Of a stretch of 64,000 bases of DNA, positions 8,037 to 16,993 are shown piece by piece (within the stretch, counting starts at the first letter, position 1; every line of letters starts with the position of its first letter). This DNA is from BOG-1155 sp050012495 (GTDB taxonomy: Bacteria > Desulfobacterota > Syntrophorhabdia > Syntrophorhabdales > WCHB1-27), in assembly GCA_050012495.1 (NCBI GenBank), contig JBEKHB010000017.1, positions 4,328 through 68,327 of the forward strand, given 5' to 3'. The notes beneath the pieces were generated by a model that was not told the DNA's origin, made no database searches, and saw only the letters and a program-made list of their open reading frames with translations. Both the position numbers and the translations under genes were made by a program.

Positions 8037-9074
8037 ATGGCTAGACACGATCGTTTCCTAAAGGCATGCAGACGGGAGCCCGTGGACTGCACCCCTATCT
8101 GGCTCATGAGGCAGGCGGGGAGGTACATGGAAGCGTACAGGCAGATTCGTGCAAGGCACAGCTTCCTGGAGATGTGCAAGACGCCTGAGCTTGCCGTCGA
8201 GATTACCCTTCAGCCGATCAGGCGCTTTGACCTCGATGCTGCCATCATTTTCTCCGACATCCTTCTGCCCCTTGAGAAAATGGGCGCCGCCCTCATATTC
8301 AGCGACGCGGGCGGGCCCGTCATCGAAAAGCCCGTGCGCTCAAGGGAAGACGTGGACAGGCTGAAGGCCCTCGATATCGAAGAGGATCTCCCGTACGTGT
8401 TGAAGGCCATCGAACAGGCCAAAACCGAGCTCGACAACGTGGTCCCGCTCATCGGTTTTTCCGGCGCCCCTTTCACGCTTGCGAGTTATCTCGTAGAGGG
8501 GGGCGGGTCGAAACACTTTCAATCTACCAAGACGCTCATGCACACAGGGACCCCCGTCTTTCATCTTCTCATGGACAAGCTGACGGACATGGCCGTTCAA
8601 TATCTAGACGCCCAGATAAGACATGGGGCCCAGGCTGTACAGGTGTTCGACAGTTGGATCGGGATCCTTTCGACCCAGGATTACCGGGAGTACGTATTGC
8701 CCCACATGAAGAGGCTCTTTGCCTCCCTTGACCGGTCTGTCCCCAGCATACATTTCGGCGTCGACACTTTTCACCTCCTCCCCCTGATGCACGAGGCGGG
8801 CGGCGACGTGGTCGGCCTGGACTGGCGGGTCCCGATCGATGAGGCATGGGACCATCTCGGCAAGAACTGCGCAATCCAGGGCAACCTCGACCCTACCGCC
8901 CTTTTCGTATCCCACGACCATATCGAGAGGCAGGTGCAGGATATTATCGGCCGCGTCAGAGGCGTCAACGGACACATCTTCAATCTGGGACATGGAATCT
9001 TGCCCGGCACGCCCGTTGAAAACGTGGAGTTCCTCGTGGACTGCGTACATGCCCAAGGAAGGGGTCCGGCCTGA
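8037..9074 (+). CDS. hemE: Uroporphyrinogen decarboxylase
   Basis: The product is 345 residues, the normal length for HemE. It carries the signature WLMRQAGRYM near residue 22, the FSDILLPLEKMG segment and the late GNLDPTALF and NLGHGILPGTPVENV motifs of true uroporphyrinogen decarboxylases. The enzyme converts uroporphyrinogen III to coproporphyrinogen III in the cytoplasm, supplying protoheme. It sits immediately upstream of a series of multiheme cytochrome genes, which fits a high heme demand. Its presence indicates the classical coproporphyrinogen heme route, yet an AhbD-like heme synthase of the alternative route is also encoded at 45488-46495. Confidence 0.96.
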   Translation: MARHDRFLKACRREPVDCTPIWLMRQAGRYMEAYRQIRARHSFLEMCKTPELAVEITLQPIRRFDLDAAIIFSDILLPLEKMGAALIFSDAGGPVIEKPVRSREDVDRLKALDIEEDLPYVLKAIEQAKTELDNVVPLIGFSGAPFTLASYLVEGGGSKHFQSTKTLMHTGTPVFHLLMDKLTDMAVQYLDAQIRHGAQAVQVFDSWIGILSTQDYREYVLPHMKRLFASLDRSVPSIHFGVDTFHLLPLMHEAGGDVVGLDWRVPIDEAWDHLGKNCAIQGNLDPTALFVSHDHIERQVQDIIGRVRGVNGHIFNLGHGILPGTPVENVEFLVDCVHAQGRGPA

Positions 9075-9149
9075 AGCACGGGGGAATGGTCGGGACGCAG
9101 CACCTTCTGTCGAGATTTTATGACCGGCCCCCGCATAAGGAGATCACGG

Positions 9150-9959
9150 ATGAAGAAAGCCCTTCTCGCGATGGTCGTCGTCCTGGTGGCGGTGGGGGTG
9201 GCAACGGCGCAGACGGGCCTCAAGAAGAAGAGGCCCTTGCCCTATGAGTTCGGCCGGGTCGTCCTCAACAACTACTCTGAAAAGGCGGGTCTCTCTCCTG
9301 TGGTTTTCGACCACTGGCTCCACCGGTCGAAGTTCACCTGCAGAGTCTGCCACGTAGACATCGGCTTTGCCATGAAAGCCGGTCTCACAAGTATTAAGGC
9401 GTCGAACAACATTGCCGGGTATTACTGTGGAGCCTGCCATAACGGGAAGATGCTTTCGGAGGGACAAGTCGTATTTGCCTCCTGTGTGAAAAAGTCTTCT
9501 CACAGCGACCTCGACGGATGTAACCGCTGCCACTCCTTCGGGAAAGAAGTCAGAAAAAAATATGATTTTGCCGAGTTCACCCAACGGTTTCCAAAAGAGC
9601 GATTTGGGAACGGAATAGATTGGGAAAAGACGGAGACCGAAGGCTATGTCAGGCCTGTCGATTTTCTGCAAGGGGTGTCGATACAAAGGAAGTCTCTTCC
9701 GCTGGAGAAGGACTTTGTCCTGGATGCCAAACTCGAGAACATGCCGACTATCATCTTTTCTCATAAGAAACATACCGTATGGAACGGGTGCGAGCTATGC
9801 CATCCGGAGATATTCCTGGGGGTGAAGAAAGGGACGACCAAGTACTCGATGGAGGAGATATTCGAAGGCAAGTATTGCGGGGTGTGCCACAGGAATGTGG
9901 CCTTTCCCTTGCTCGATTGCCAGCGATGTCATACGAGGCCCGTTCAATGGCGGGGGTAA
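9150..9959 (+). CDS. Hexaheme c-type cytochrome with two c7-type triheme domains
   Basis: The product is 269 residues with a cleavable signal peptide (MKKALLAMVVVLVAVGVATA) and six CxxCH motifs (CRVCH, CGACH, CNRCH, CELCH, CGVCH, CQRCH) in two groups of three. Each group opens with a phenylalanine-histidine strand (VFDHWLHRSKF and IFSHKKHTVW), the arrangement of c7-type triheme domains found in Geobacter-like bacteria. A periplasmic electron-carrier role is likely. The ATG at 9150 follows AAGGAGATCACGG; the upstream in-frame ATG at 9120 has none. The next gene is a close paralogue. Confidence 0.88.
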   Translation: MKKALLAMVVVLVAVGVATAQTGLKKKRPLPYEFGRVVLNNYSEKAGLSPVVFDHWLHRSKFTCRVCHVDIGFAMKAGLTSIKASNNIAGYYCGACHNGKMLSEGQVVFASCVKKSSHSDLDGCNRCHSFGKEVRKKYDFAEFTQRFPKERFGNGIDWEKTETEGYVRPVDFLQGVSIQRKSLPLEKDFVLDAKLENMPTIIFSHKKHTVWNGCELCHPEIFLGVKKGTTKYSMEEIFEGKYCGVCHRNVAFPLLDCQRCHTRPVQWRG

Positions 9960-9993
9960 GGGTGACCGGGGAAAAGGAAAGGATGCCAAATCG

Positions 9994-10788
9994 ATGAGAA
10001 GGGTCCCGCGGGCGTTAGTCGGGATCTCTTCGGTCCTGGTTCTTGCAGGCGCCGCGTCTGCGAGAAGCCTGCCAACACCAGCCGATTACGGGATGGTAAT
10101 CATGGACAATTTCTCTCCTCAGGCGGGACTCGCCCCGGTGAGGTTCGATCACTGGCTCCACCGGTCGAAGTTCACCTGCAGGGTCTGCCACGTGGACATC
10201 GGCTTCGCCATGGAGGCAAAGGGTACGAAAATCAGGGCCGATACGAACATGAAGGGATTCTACTGCGGATCGTGCCATAACGGACGGGTTACCGACGGCG
10301 GAGAGAAGGTCTTCCCGGCCTGCTCGACCGACCCGACTTCTAAAAAAAACAAGGAATGCCTGCGCTGCCACTCTGTCGGCAGTGAGATTCGAGGGAAGCA
10401 TGACTATGTCTCCTTTACCAAGAACCTTCCGAAGCAAGGCGCGGGAACGCTCGTCGACTGGGAGAAGGCCGAGGCGCTGGGACTCATTAAGCCCGCCGAT
10501 TCCGTTCCCGGTCTATCCGTAAGGCGCCCGCCCATGAGCGCTCAGGATGATTTTTCCATCACATCGAGGGGCTGGATGCCGGACATCGTCTTTTCTCACA
10601 AGAAGCACGCCCTATGGAACGGCTGCGAGGTTTGTCACCCGGACATCTTCCCGAGTGTCAAAAAGGGCGCCGTAAGATACTCGATGTTCCAGGTATTCGA
10701 GGGGGAATACTGCGGTCTGTGCCACGGTCGTGTCGCTTTTCCGCTCTATGATTGCGAGAAATGCCATGTCGACAGGGTGCGCCGATAG
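9994..10788 (+). CDS. Hexaheme c-type cytochrome, paralogue of the preceding gene
   Basis: The product is about 264 residues with a signal peptide and six CxxCH motifs (CRVCH, CGSCH, CLRCH, CEVCH, CGLCH, CEKCH). The domain plan is the same as in the upstream gene, and the stretch around FDHWLHRSKFTCRVCH is identical, so the pair arose by tandem duplication. It is expected in the periplasm as a soluble electron shuttle. The gene begins 34 bases after the previous stop and is probably co-transcribed. ATG 9994 is the first start directly before a signal peptide; the frame is open further upstream, inside the previous gene. Confidence 0.86.
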   Translation: MRRVPRALVGISSVLVLAGAASARSLPTPADYGMVIMDNFSPQAGLAPVRFDHWLHRSKFTCRVCHVDIGFAMEAKGTKIRADTNMKGFYCGSCHNGRVTDGGEKVFPACSTDPTSKKNKECLRCHSVGSEIRGKHDYVSFTKNLPKQGAGTLVDWEKAEALGLIKPADSVPGLSVRRPPMSAQDDFSITSRGWMPDIVFSHKKHALWNGCEVCHPDIFPSVKKGAVRYSMFQVFEGEYCGLCHGRVAFPLYDCEKCHVDRVRR

Positions 10789-10828
10789 GCCAAGAATGAC
10801 GAGCGGAACGGGGAAGGACACCATTTTC

Positions 10829-10857
10829 TTGACTTACCGTCCCTGCCGTATGATACT
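10829..10857 (+). promoter_or_regulatory. Candidate sigma-70 promoter for the tetraheme cytochrome/resB/ccsA operon
   Basis: TTGACT at 10829-10834 and GATACT at 10852-10857 are separated by 17 bases. The predicted transcript would start near 10864, about 30 bases before the tetraheme gene, which has an AGGGAGA ribosome-binding site. Confidence 0.4.
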
Positions 10858-10894
10858 ACAAACTTACAACTTCAACTTACAGGGAGATAAGCCT

Positions 10895-11263
10895 ATGAAA
10901 GACAGATTCATTCCTTACGCATTGTTGTTTTGTCTATCGCTGCTCTTTCTTGTTTCACCCGCCGTCTATGCCGCCGACCATCCGACGGGACCGGTGACGA
11001 TCAAGCTGGACGGGGCAAAAATGGCGCCGGTCACGTTCGCCCATGCCACCCACGTGGATAAGCTGAAGATCGACTGCGCGAAGTGCCACCACAAGGATGC
11101 CCAGAGCCCTAAGGCCTGTACCACCTGCCATGGAAGCGCTGCAAAAGACGGCACACCTGCGGCAAAGGACGCCTTCCATACCCGGTGCCAGACGTGCCAC
11201 AAAGAAATGGCGGCCAAGGGGACGGCGGCACCTACGAAGTGTCTTGAGTGCCACAAGAAGTAA
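10895..11263 (+). CDS. Small tetraheme class III-like cytochrome c
   Basis: The product is 122 residues with a signal peptide (FIPYALLFCLSLLFLVSPAVYA) and four CxxCH motifs (CAKCH, CTTCH, CQTCH, CLECH), plus distal histidines in the FAHATHVDKLKIDC strand typical of cytochrome c3/c7 folds. It should be a periplasmic electron carrier. AGGGAGATAAGCCT precedes the ATG. Its TAA stop overlaps the ATG of the next gene (TAATG), giving tight coupling to cytochrome assembly genes. The last 19 bases of the gene, including the stop, are repeated once in tandem directly afterwards. Confidence 0.88.
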   Translation: MKDRFIPYALLFCLSLLFLVSPAVYAADHPTGPVTIKLDGAKMAPVTFAHATHVDKLKIDCAKCHHKDAQSPKACTTCHGSAAKDGTPAAKDAFHTRCQTCHKEMAAKGTAAPTKCLECHKK

Positions 11264-11282
11264 TGAGTGCCACAAGAAGTAA
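11245..11282 (+). repeat. Perfect 19-bp tandem duplication spanning a stop/start junction
   Basis: The unit TGAGTGCCACAAGAAGTAA occurs at 11245-11263 and again at 11264-11282 without spacer. The first copy encodes the last codons of the tetraheme cytochrome and its stop; the second encodes the first codons of ResB in another frame. Confidence 0.9.
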
Positions 11283-12573
11283 TGCGGCGGAGGGGGAAAC
11301 CCCTCCCCGGTCCTCCGGAGTAGGCGCTACCTACAAATTCCTGTCTTCCGTGCGGCTCGCCATCCTTGTGCTTTCCTTCACCGCCGTGGCGTGCGTCATC
11401 GGCACGCTCCTGCCGCAGCAGGCGCCCGCGCGGGAATACCTGTCCAGGTACTCGGAGAGTACGTACGCCATTTTCAGGTTCCTCGGCCTCACGGACGTAT
11501 TCCACTCTTCCTGGTTCCTTTTTCTCACAGGGCTCTTTGTAGTAAACCTGTTCCTCTGCAGCATCGAGAGGTTTAGCCGTTTGCTCAAGAACCCCAGGGA
11601 GGACAGGATCCCGAATGAAAAGGCGCTCAGGGCATGGCCCAACAGTTTTATCCTTAAGGAAAGAAGAGTCGAGGAGATGGTAAGCCTGTTCAAGGGATAC
11701 AGGCAAGCTGCCCATGACGATAGGGGTAAAATTATCGACAGGGGATCCATCTCTCGTTATGGCGTCTATGTAATCCACGGGAGCATCATCATCATCCTCA
11801 TCGGCAGTCTTTTGGGAGTCATGTTTGGCTACCGAGGCTTTGTGACCCTGGGCAAAGGAGAGACGAAAGACACGATCATCGCAAGGGACGCCAAGGGGAC
11901 CCCCATACCCTTAGGATTCGGGATCAGGCTTGAAGACTTTCAGGTGAGCTTCTATCCGGACGGAGCGCCGAAGGATTATATGAGCAGGATCGATATAGTG
12001 GACCGGGGGAAGGACGTCGAGAAGGCCGACGTGCGGGTCAACCATCCTCTCTCTTACAAGGGCGCGAGCATTTATCAGGCGACTTACGGGAGTGATCCCG
12101 TATTTCTTTTTAACGTAGGCGGAAAAGAAGTGAGGCTCTCCCAGGGCGGTACGTACAGAGACGGGGCCCTCGTGATGATGGCGACCAAGTTTGAGCCCTC
12201 CATCCACAACTGGGGCCCGGGGGTCCAGATCGCCTATCTGGAGGGAAACGAGACGCGGACGGTCTGGTTCGTGAAGGCAGTTCCTGCCCTGAGGGAGAAA
12301 GAGGTCGGGGGGGTCACCGTGAGGCTCGATGATATCGCCAAGGAGTTCTATACAGGGCTAGAGGTCTCTCACGACCCCGGCATATGGGTCGTCTGGACAG
12401 GATTTGCCCTGATCCTCTTTGGCCTCTATATCAATTTCTTCGTATACTACAGACGGATCTACCTGCTCCAGACATCCGAGGGCGTGCTCGTGGCGGGAAC
12501 GTCTCCAAGAAACAAGGAGGTTTTCAGGGAGGAATTCGAGAAGTGGAGGGAAAAGGCGAATGGCATTAAATAA
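11263..12573 (+). CDS. resB: ResB/Ccs1-family cytochrome c biogenesis protein (System II)
   Basis: The product, about 436 residues, is an integral membrane protein with three hydrophobic segments in the first 200 residues (around LAILVLSFTAVACVIG, FLFLTGLFVVNLFLCSI and GSIIIILIGSLLG), a large periplasmic domain and a last membrane segment near residue 385. This is the ResB/Ccs1 layout. With CcsA it forms the System II complex that carries heme across the membrane and attaches it to CxxCH motifs. The start overlaps the previous TAA as TAATG; an earlier in-frame ATG at 11248 lies inside the cytochrome gene. The neighbouring ccsA overlaps the 3' end by 14 bases. Confidence 0.9.
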   Translation: MSATRSNAAEGETPPRSSGVGATYKFLSSVRLAILVLSFTAVACVIGTLLPQQAPAREYLSRYSESTYAIFRFLGLTDVFHSSWFLFLTGLFVVNLFLCSIERFSRLLKNPREDRIPNEKALRAWPNSFILKERRVEEMVSLFKGYRQAAHDDRGKIIDRGSISRYGVYVIHGSIIIILIGSLLGVMFGYRGFVTLGKGETKDTIIARDAKGTPIPLGFGIRLEDFQVSFYPDGAPKDYMSRIDIVDRGKDVEKADVRVNHPLSYKGASIYQATYGSDPVFLFNVGGKEVRLSQGGTYRDGALVMMATKFEPSIHNWGPGVQIAYLEGNETRTVWFVKAVPALREKEVGGVTVRLDDIAKEFYTGLEVSHDPGIWVVWTGFALILFGLYINFFVYYRRIYLLQTSEGVLVAGTSPRNKEVFREEFEKWREKANGIK

Positions 12574-13414
12574 CAAGATACTCGGGGTTGTGACGCTCTT
12601 CTATCTCTGTCTCTTTCTCATCCATCTCCTCTACTTTGCGACAAAAAAGGAAAGCTTTCTCAAGGCCGCCTGGATATTCCTCTATGTCACGTTCGGTCTC
12701 CATACCGTCGGGATTATCACACGGTGGATCGAATCGTACTCACCCTGGATCTGGAATGGAGTGTTATCCCTACCCTACCCGCAAGGCCCAGGCCATGCCC
12801 CTTTATCCAACTTCTACGAATCCCTCATTTTTTATGCGTGGTGTATCTCACTCACAGTGATATTGCTGAAGAAGAAGCTGAGTGTGCCCATCATCACCGG
12901 TTTCGCCTCGCTCATTGCCCTCTTTTGCATGGGTTACGCTTCCCTGTCACCCGCGGTGGACAGAAAGATTGAACCCCTCATCCCCGCCCTCCAGAGTAAC
13001 TGGCTCCACGTCCACGTCTTCGCCTGTTTCATCGCGTATGCCGCCTTCGCCATCTCCTTTCTGTGCGGCCTCTTCTACCTGTTCAGGTTGAAGGGCATGC
13101 CGGCCGGGGAGAAGCTGGAGGAGATGAATTATCAGAGCATCATGGTGGGATTCCCCATGCTCACCGCAGGCATCCTCACGGGGGCGGTCTGGGCGAACTA
13201 CGCCTGGGGAGCCTACTGGAGCTGGGACCCAAAGGAAACCTGGTCTCTCATCACCTGGATCGTCTATGCCCTCTTCCTCCATGCGCGCTTCACCAGGGGA
13301 TGGAAGGGGCGCAGGCTAGCCTTGCTCTCCATCGTCGGTTTTCTCAGCGTAATCTTTACCTATATCGGCGTAAATTTCGTCCTCTCCGGGCTCCACAGTT
13401 ACGGCTCTTCCTAG
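12560..13414 (+). CDS. ccsA: CcsA/ResC-type cytochrome c assembly protein (heme handling, WWD domain)
   Basis: The product is 284 residues with about eight membrane segments. The tryptophan-rich WWD-type motif is present as WGAYWSWDPKETW near residue 220, and flanking histidines that could ligate heme are visible (HVHVFAC and the late LHARFTRG). CcsA pairs with ResB to deliver and ligate heme to apocytochromes outside the membrane. The ATG is preceded by GGAGGGAAAAGGCGA inside the end of resB, which it overlaps by 14 bases. Its place among cytochrome operons fits the need to mature some 120 heme sites. Confidence 0.93.
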   Translation: MALNNKILGVVTLFYLCLFLIHLLYFATKKESFLKAAWIFLYVTFGLHTVGIITRWIESYSPWIWNGVLSLPYPQGPGHAPLSNFYESLIFYAWCISLTVILLKKKLSVPIITGFASLIALFCMGYASLSPAVDRKIEPLIPALQSNWLHVHVFACFIAYAAFAISFLCGLFYLFRLKGMPAGEKLEEMNYQSIMVGFPMLTAGILTGAVWANYAWGAYWSWDPKETWSLITWIVYALFLHARFTRGWKGRRLALLSIVGFLSVIFTYIGVNFVLSGLHSYGSS

Positions 13415-13471
13415 CCTTCGGGGATTCGGATGAACCCACATTCTCGTCGGCGAGAGCCGGCATAATCGGCC

Positions 13472-15007
13472 CTATAAGGCCATACCCTTGTGGCACTCGT
13501 TGCATGCCGCCTTGTTCAGACTCCCCAGCCGGTGCTGCTTGGGCTCGTGGCATTTCGTGCATTCCGTGCCCATTTCCACATGCATCGCGTGGTCGAACTT
13601 GGCGTTGAGCCCCTTGAGGGAAATCTCCTTTTCCGGCCGATACGTGGCATGGCAGAACAGGCAGTATCCGTCCGGCTTCGCCACAAACTCAGGAATACTC
13701 ACCTTCTCCGCCACCCCCAGCTTCTTGTATCCCCCCAGGACGCCGGCAACGATAGTCCGCCCGATTTCAAAGGCATAACGGATATTGTGCTCACCCCTCC
13801 CCTCTTTCAGGAACTGAAGATCATGCCCCATTGCGTCGTAGGCATTGAGGAGGCTTGCCGGGGCTTTACGCTGCTCCAGCACCTTTCCGTACCGGTCCAT
13901 CAGGCTTGAAAGCCCTTCCGTGAAGGCGCCCATACCCTTCTTCCAGTCTTCGGCCATCCGCTCATACCCCGGTTTGTGGCAGAGAACGCACGATTTTTTC
14001 TTCGCCTCCCAGGTTCTGGAGAGCACCTGCTTCCCCCCTATGCTTTTCTCGAGGGTATGGCAAGCGGTGCAGCCGACCCTGGAGCCGTACATGGGCGACG
14101 GCGCGTCCTGAACCCCTAAAGAGCCTATGCCCATATACATATCCCTTGCGGGGGCATGGGAAGAGGCATGGCACTGGTTGCACGAGAGATCGATGGTCCC
14201 CGAGAAATGGACGGTCTCCTTGCCGTGCGCTATCCTGGCATGGCAACTGAAGCAGTTGACATAGTTTTGCGATATGTGGATCTCGTGAACTCTGGCCGTG
14301 TCCCTGCCTTCTGCCTGCCTCTCCACGTGGCACACACCGCACCGCTCCTCGAGAGGCTCCCCCTGCCCGGTCACGGTCCGGCTGTGGCATTCGACGCAGC
14401 GGGCGCCTGTCTTGAGGAACGATTCGTGCGAGAAATCGACTTCACCTATTTTCACCGGCTTTCTCCGCTCCCCATGACAGACGATGCAATTCTGGTTGTA
14501 CTGAGGCGGCGCGGTATAAAAATGGCATAAAGCGCACACGTCTTCATCGACATCCATGTGACTTTTTGTCTGCACCAGGGAATAGTGGCAGCTTGTGCAG
14601 TGAAGTATCTTACCCCTCTTCGCCTTTTGCACGTGCTCGAGATGATTGAAAGGGGTGCCCCTGAAATTGACGACTTTCACGGATTCGGGGGCATGGCACA
14701 CGTTGCACTCTTTGTCCTCGACCCTCGACTTGAGGGGAAGGCTGTAACTGCCGGCGAAGTAGCGAAGGGATGATTGGACGATCGTCGAAGGGCGGTAGGG
14801 GTGGCAGTCGATGCACGCGATCTTGTTGTGGCTCGAAGCCTTCCAATTGTCGTAGTAGGGCTTCATGATGTGGCACACGAGGCAGGCCTCGGGCTTGTAG
14901 GTAAGGCTGTAGGCAAGGAGATTGACGCCGACGTAGCCGGCCACGGCGACGATCCCGATGGAGAGGAGCAGGCCCCTGCGGCGCCTTACGAGATTACGTA
15001 CGCCCAC
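13472..15007 (-). CDS. 15-heme membrane-anchored c-type cytochrome
   Basis: The product is 511 residues. One N-terminal membrane segment (LLLSIGIVAVAGYVGVNLLAY) acts as an uncleaved anchor, and the following CLVCHIMKPYYDNWKASSH is reminiscent of NapC/NirT quinol-oxidising cytochromes. Fifteen CxxCH motifs are spread along the chain, the last pair being CTKCH and CNECH near the C-terminus. A heme-free helical stretch lies at about residues 345-440. It is the last gene of a c-b-c-b-c operon and starts with GTG, overlapping the upstream cytochrome b gene by 14 bases. It likely passes electrons between the quinone pool and periplasmic carriers. Confidence 0.87.
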   Translation of the reverse strand: MGVRNLVRRRRGLLLSIGIVAVAGYVGVNLLAYSLTYKPEACLVCHIMKPYYDNWKASSHNKIACIDCHPYRPSTIVQSSLRYFAGSYSLPLKSRVEDKECNVCHAPESVKVVNFRGTPFNHLEHVQKAKRGKILHCTSCHYSLVQTKSHMDVDEDVCALCHFYTAPPQYNQNCIVCHGERRKPVKIGEVDFSHESFLKTGARCVECHSRTVTGQGEPLEERCGVCHVERQAEGRDTARVHEIHISQNYVNCFSCHARIAHGKETVHFSGTIDLSCNQCHASSHAPARDMYMGIGSLGVQDAPSPMYGSRVGCTACHTLEKSIGGKQVLSRTWEAKKKSCVLCHKPGYERMAEDWKKGMGAFTEGLSSLMDRYGKVLEQRKAPASLLNAYDAMGHDLQFLKEGRGEHNIRYAFEIGRTIVAGVLGGYKKLGVAEKVSIPEFVAKPDGYCLFCHATYRPEKEISLKGLNAKFDHAMHVEMGTECTKCHEPKQHRLGSLNKAACNECHKGMAL

Positions 15008-15926
15008 GCTCTTTTTCTCGCGCCTTCAACTGCTTCTCGAATTCGAGAGGATGTTCTTCCATGAGTTCTTCCCTTGTGATAAGCCCGTTCCAGATCACCA
15101 GCGACCCGGGGAATTTGTGGGGATTCAGATGGGCGTTATACATGTGCCAGATCACGATGGCAAGGGTCGCGAGGAGGGCCTCGTCCCTGTGCATCTCTTG
15201 TGCGATATCCAGGACAAATTTCGGGAAAAAACGGAGGGTTATGTCCTGGAACCACAAAAGAAGGCCCGAACCGACCATGACAACGACGCCCCAGTACACG
15301 GCCCAGTAATCGAACTTCTCGATGTAGCTGAACCGGTCGAACATGGCCTTTTCATTGCTCAAACGCAGAAAATACTTGATGTTCTGGATCACATCGATCG
15401 CATCTTTGGGCCCCGGCAGCAAGGCGAGAAAATCCCTCCGCCCTTCTCTCGTAAAGGCGAGCCAGACCACGTGCCAAAGGCAGACGATCATGAGGCCGGC
15501 CGCCCCGACCCGGTGAAGGAATGTCGAGTTATGGATGCCGCCGAAGAGAAAGATAACGAACTTGAAAATCGCAGAATCGTGGAATCGTACAGGCAGGCCC
15601 GAAAGGATAAGGAGGACCATGCTTACGGCAAGGACAAAATGCTGGGCTCTGACGTTGCCGCAGAACCTATAAAACATTTCGCCCCCCTCGATGGCCTCCT
15701 TAAGATCCTTCTTTTTTTCCAACACCAGCTCTTCGCGGAGTTCCCTCTTTAGCTCCTGGAACCGGAGGTTGATCCTCTCCCCTATCTCTCGACGAATGAC
15801 CTCTCGAATGCGGGTGGAGTCTTGCGGCGTCAAGGGGACCGGGATTGCTTCCCGAAGTTCCTCCTCGAGCTCCCTCTGGAGCCTCTCCAGGGCTTCAATT
15901 CGCCATTGTCTCGTTTCTTCCTTCAT
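14994..15926 (-). CDS. Membrane cytochrome b (b561/FdnI-like) with long N-terminal coiled coil
   Basis: The product is 310 residues. The first 80 are charged and helical, probably a cytoplasmic coiled coil. The rest has four membrane segments with histidines placed as in diheme cytochromes b (RAQHFVLAVSM, HRVGAAGLMIVCLWHVVWL and IVIWHMYNAHLNPHKFP). It is paralogous to the cytochrome b at 16980-17666, which lacks the coiled coil. In this operon each b subunit follows a multiheme c subunit, suggesting transmembrane quinol:cytochrome c electron transfer similar in concept to Cbc complexes of Geobacter. Confidence 0.83.
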   Translation of the reverse strand: MKEETRQWRIEALERLQRELEEELREAIPVPLTPQDSTRIREVIRREIGERINLRFQELKRELREELVLEKKKDLKEAIEGGEMFYRFCGNVRAQHFVLAVSMVLLILSGLPVRFHDSAIFKFVIFLFGGIHNSTFLHRVGAAGLMIVCLWHVVWLAFTREGRRDFLALLPGPKDAIDVIQNIKYFLRLSNEKAMFDRFSYIEKFDYWAVYWGVVVMVGSGLLLWFQDITLRFFPKFVLDIAQEMHRDEALLATLAIVIWHMYNAHLNPHKFPGSLVIWNGLITREELMEEHPLEFEKQLKAREKERGRT

Positions 15927-15937
15927 CGTTCGCTACA

Positions 15938-16993
15938 TCAAATCCTTTTCTTTTTTTTCTCTTGAAGCTTCCTCGCAAAATCGAGAAAGATGTGGACAAA
16001 GAGTACGAGGAGCACCGTAATGGTAAGCCACTTGAATCCGAAAGCAACGTAGAAGATGACGCCCGAGTCCCTGCTCTTCGGGTTCACGTGCACATTGCCT
16101 TTCGCAAAATTCGAGGTGGCTCCCGGATGGCACTTCAGCCGGCCGCACGTGCGCGGGAGATTGGCCGGGTTGATCGACGAGGTTACGTCATCCCTCGGCT
16201 TGATCTCGTGGTATCCGTGACAGCTCACGCAGTGGGCAATATTCTTCTCTCCGAATTTGGTCGCCACGCCATGGAAGCTTGCATAGTAGGTCTCCACCTC
16301 TTCCGTCTTCTTGCCGTACCGTTTCATGACGCTGAAATCACCATGACATTTGACGCACATGGCGACGACATTGGTGGCGTACACCGTGGAGAACGGATCG
16401 ATCGTTCTTCTGATACCGTGTTCCGTGTGGCAATCCGTGCAGATAGGGGGGTTGATGTCCCCCTTACCGCTGAACCGTCCGTGGACGCTTTTCCTGTAGG
16501 CTGCGAGTGCTTGTCCATGACACCTGCCGCACATCTTGTCAGGGATATTGAGCCGGTATCCCCGCGATCTTATGTCGATATGGCTCAACACATCGTGGCT
16601 GCCATGGCAGGTGGCGCAATCAGGCGCCTTCGGATTGCCTTTCTGCATCTCCCGCCCATGCACGCTGTCGCGATAGACGAGATATTCAATGGCAGGCCCC
16701 TTGTCGAAGGTCGTCCCTTTGCTGTGGCACACCACGCAGTTTACCTTTTTCAGCCTCTTCCCGTGCGGGAGTTCCGTAACGTCGAGATGACAATCCACGC
16801 ACGAAAGCTTTCCGTGGGCCGACCCCCTCAGTGTCTCTTCACTCACGTAGACCGATCGCGCTCCCCCGGAGGCGTCCGTGCCTCTCAAATCCCTTTTTCC
16901 GTGGCACATCAGGCACCTCTGTTCCTGCGCGCCCGCAACCATCGGGAGGAACAGAAAGAGACAGAGGGGAAGAATAAATCTAACCCTTGTCAT
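15938..16993 (-). CDS. Nine-heme c-type cytochrome with C-terminal membrane anchor (includes a CX4CH site)
   Basis: The product is about 351 residues with a signal peptide, eight CxxCH motifs and a ninth site of the form CGRLKCH, a CX4CH motif known from some cytochromes c3. A single C-terminal membrane helix (KWLTITVLLVLFVHIFL) ends in a basic tail, anchoring the heme domain outside the membrane. The repeated DSVHG/SVHGR spacing between motifs is shared with the 11-heme paralogue at 17656-18894. The start at 16993 has an AAAGG-like site and overlaps the upstream b gene by 14 bases; ATG 17011 is an alternative. Confidence 0.84.
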   Translation of the reverse strand: MTRVRFILPLCLFLFLPMVAGAQEQRCLMCHGKRDLRGTDASGGARSVYVSEETLRGSAHGKLSCVDCHLDVTELPHGKRLKKVNCVVCHSKGTTFDKGPAIEYLVYRDSVHGREMQKGNPKAPDCATCHGSHDVLSHIDIRSRGYRLNIPDKMCGRCHGQALAAYRKSVHGRFSGKGDINPPICTDCHTEHGIRRTIDPFSTVYATNVVAMCVKCHGDFSVMKRYGKKTEEVETYYASFHGVATKFGEKNIAHCVSCHGYHEIKPRDDVTSSINPANLPRTCGRLKCHPGATSNFAKGNVHVNPKSRDSGVIFYVAFGFKWLTITVLLVLFVHIFLDFARKLQEKKKKRI

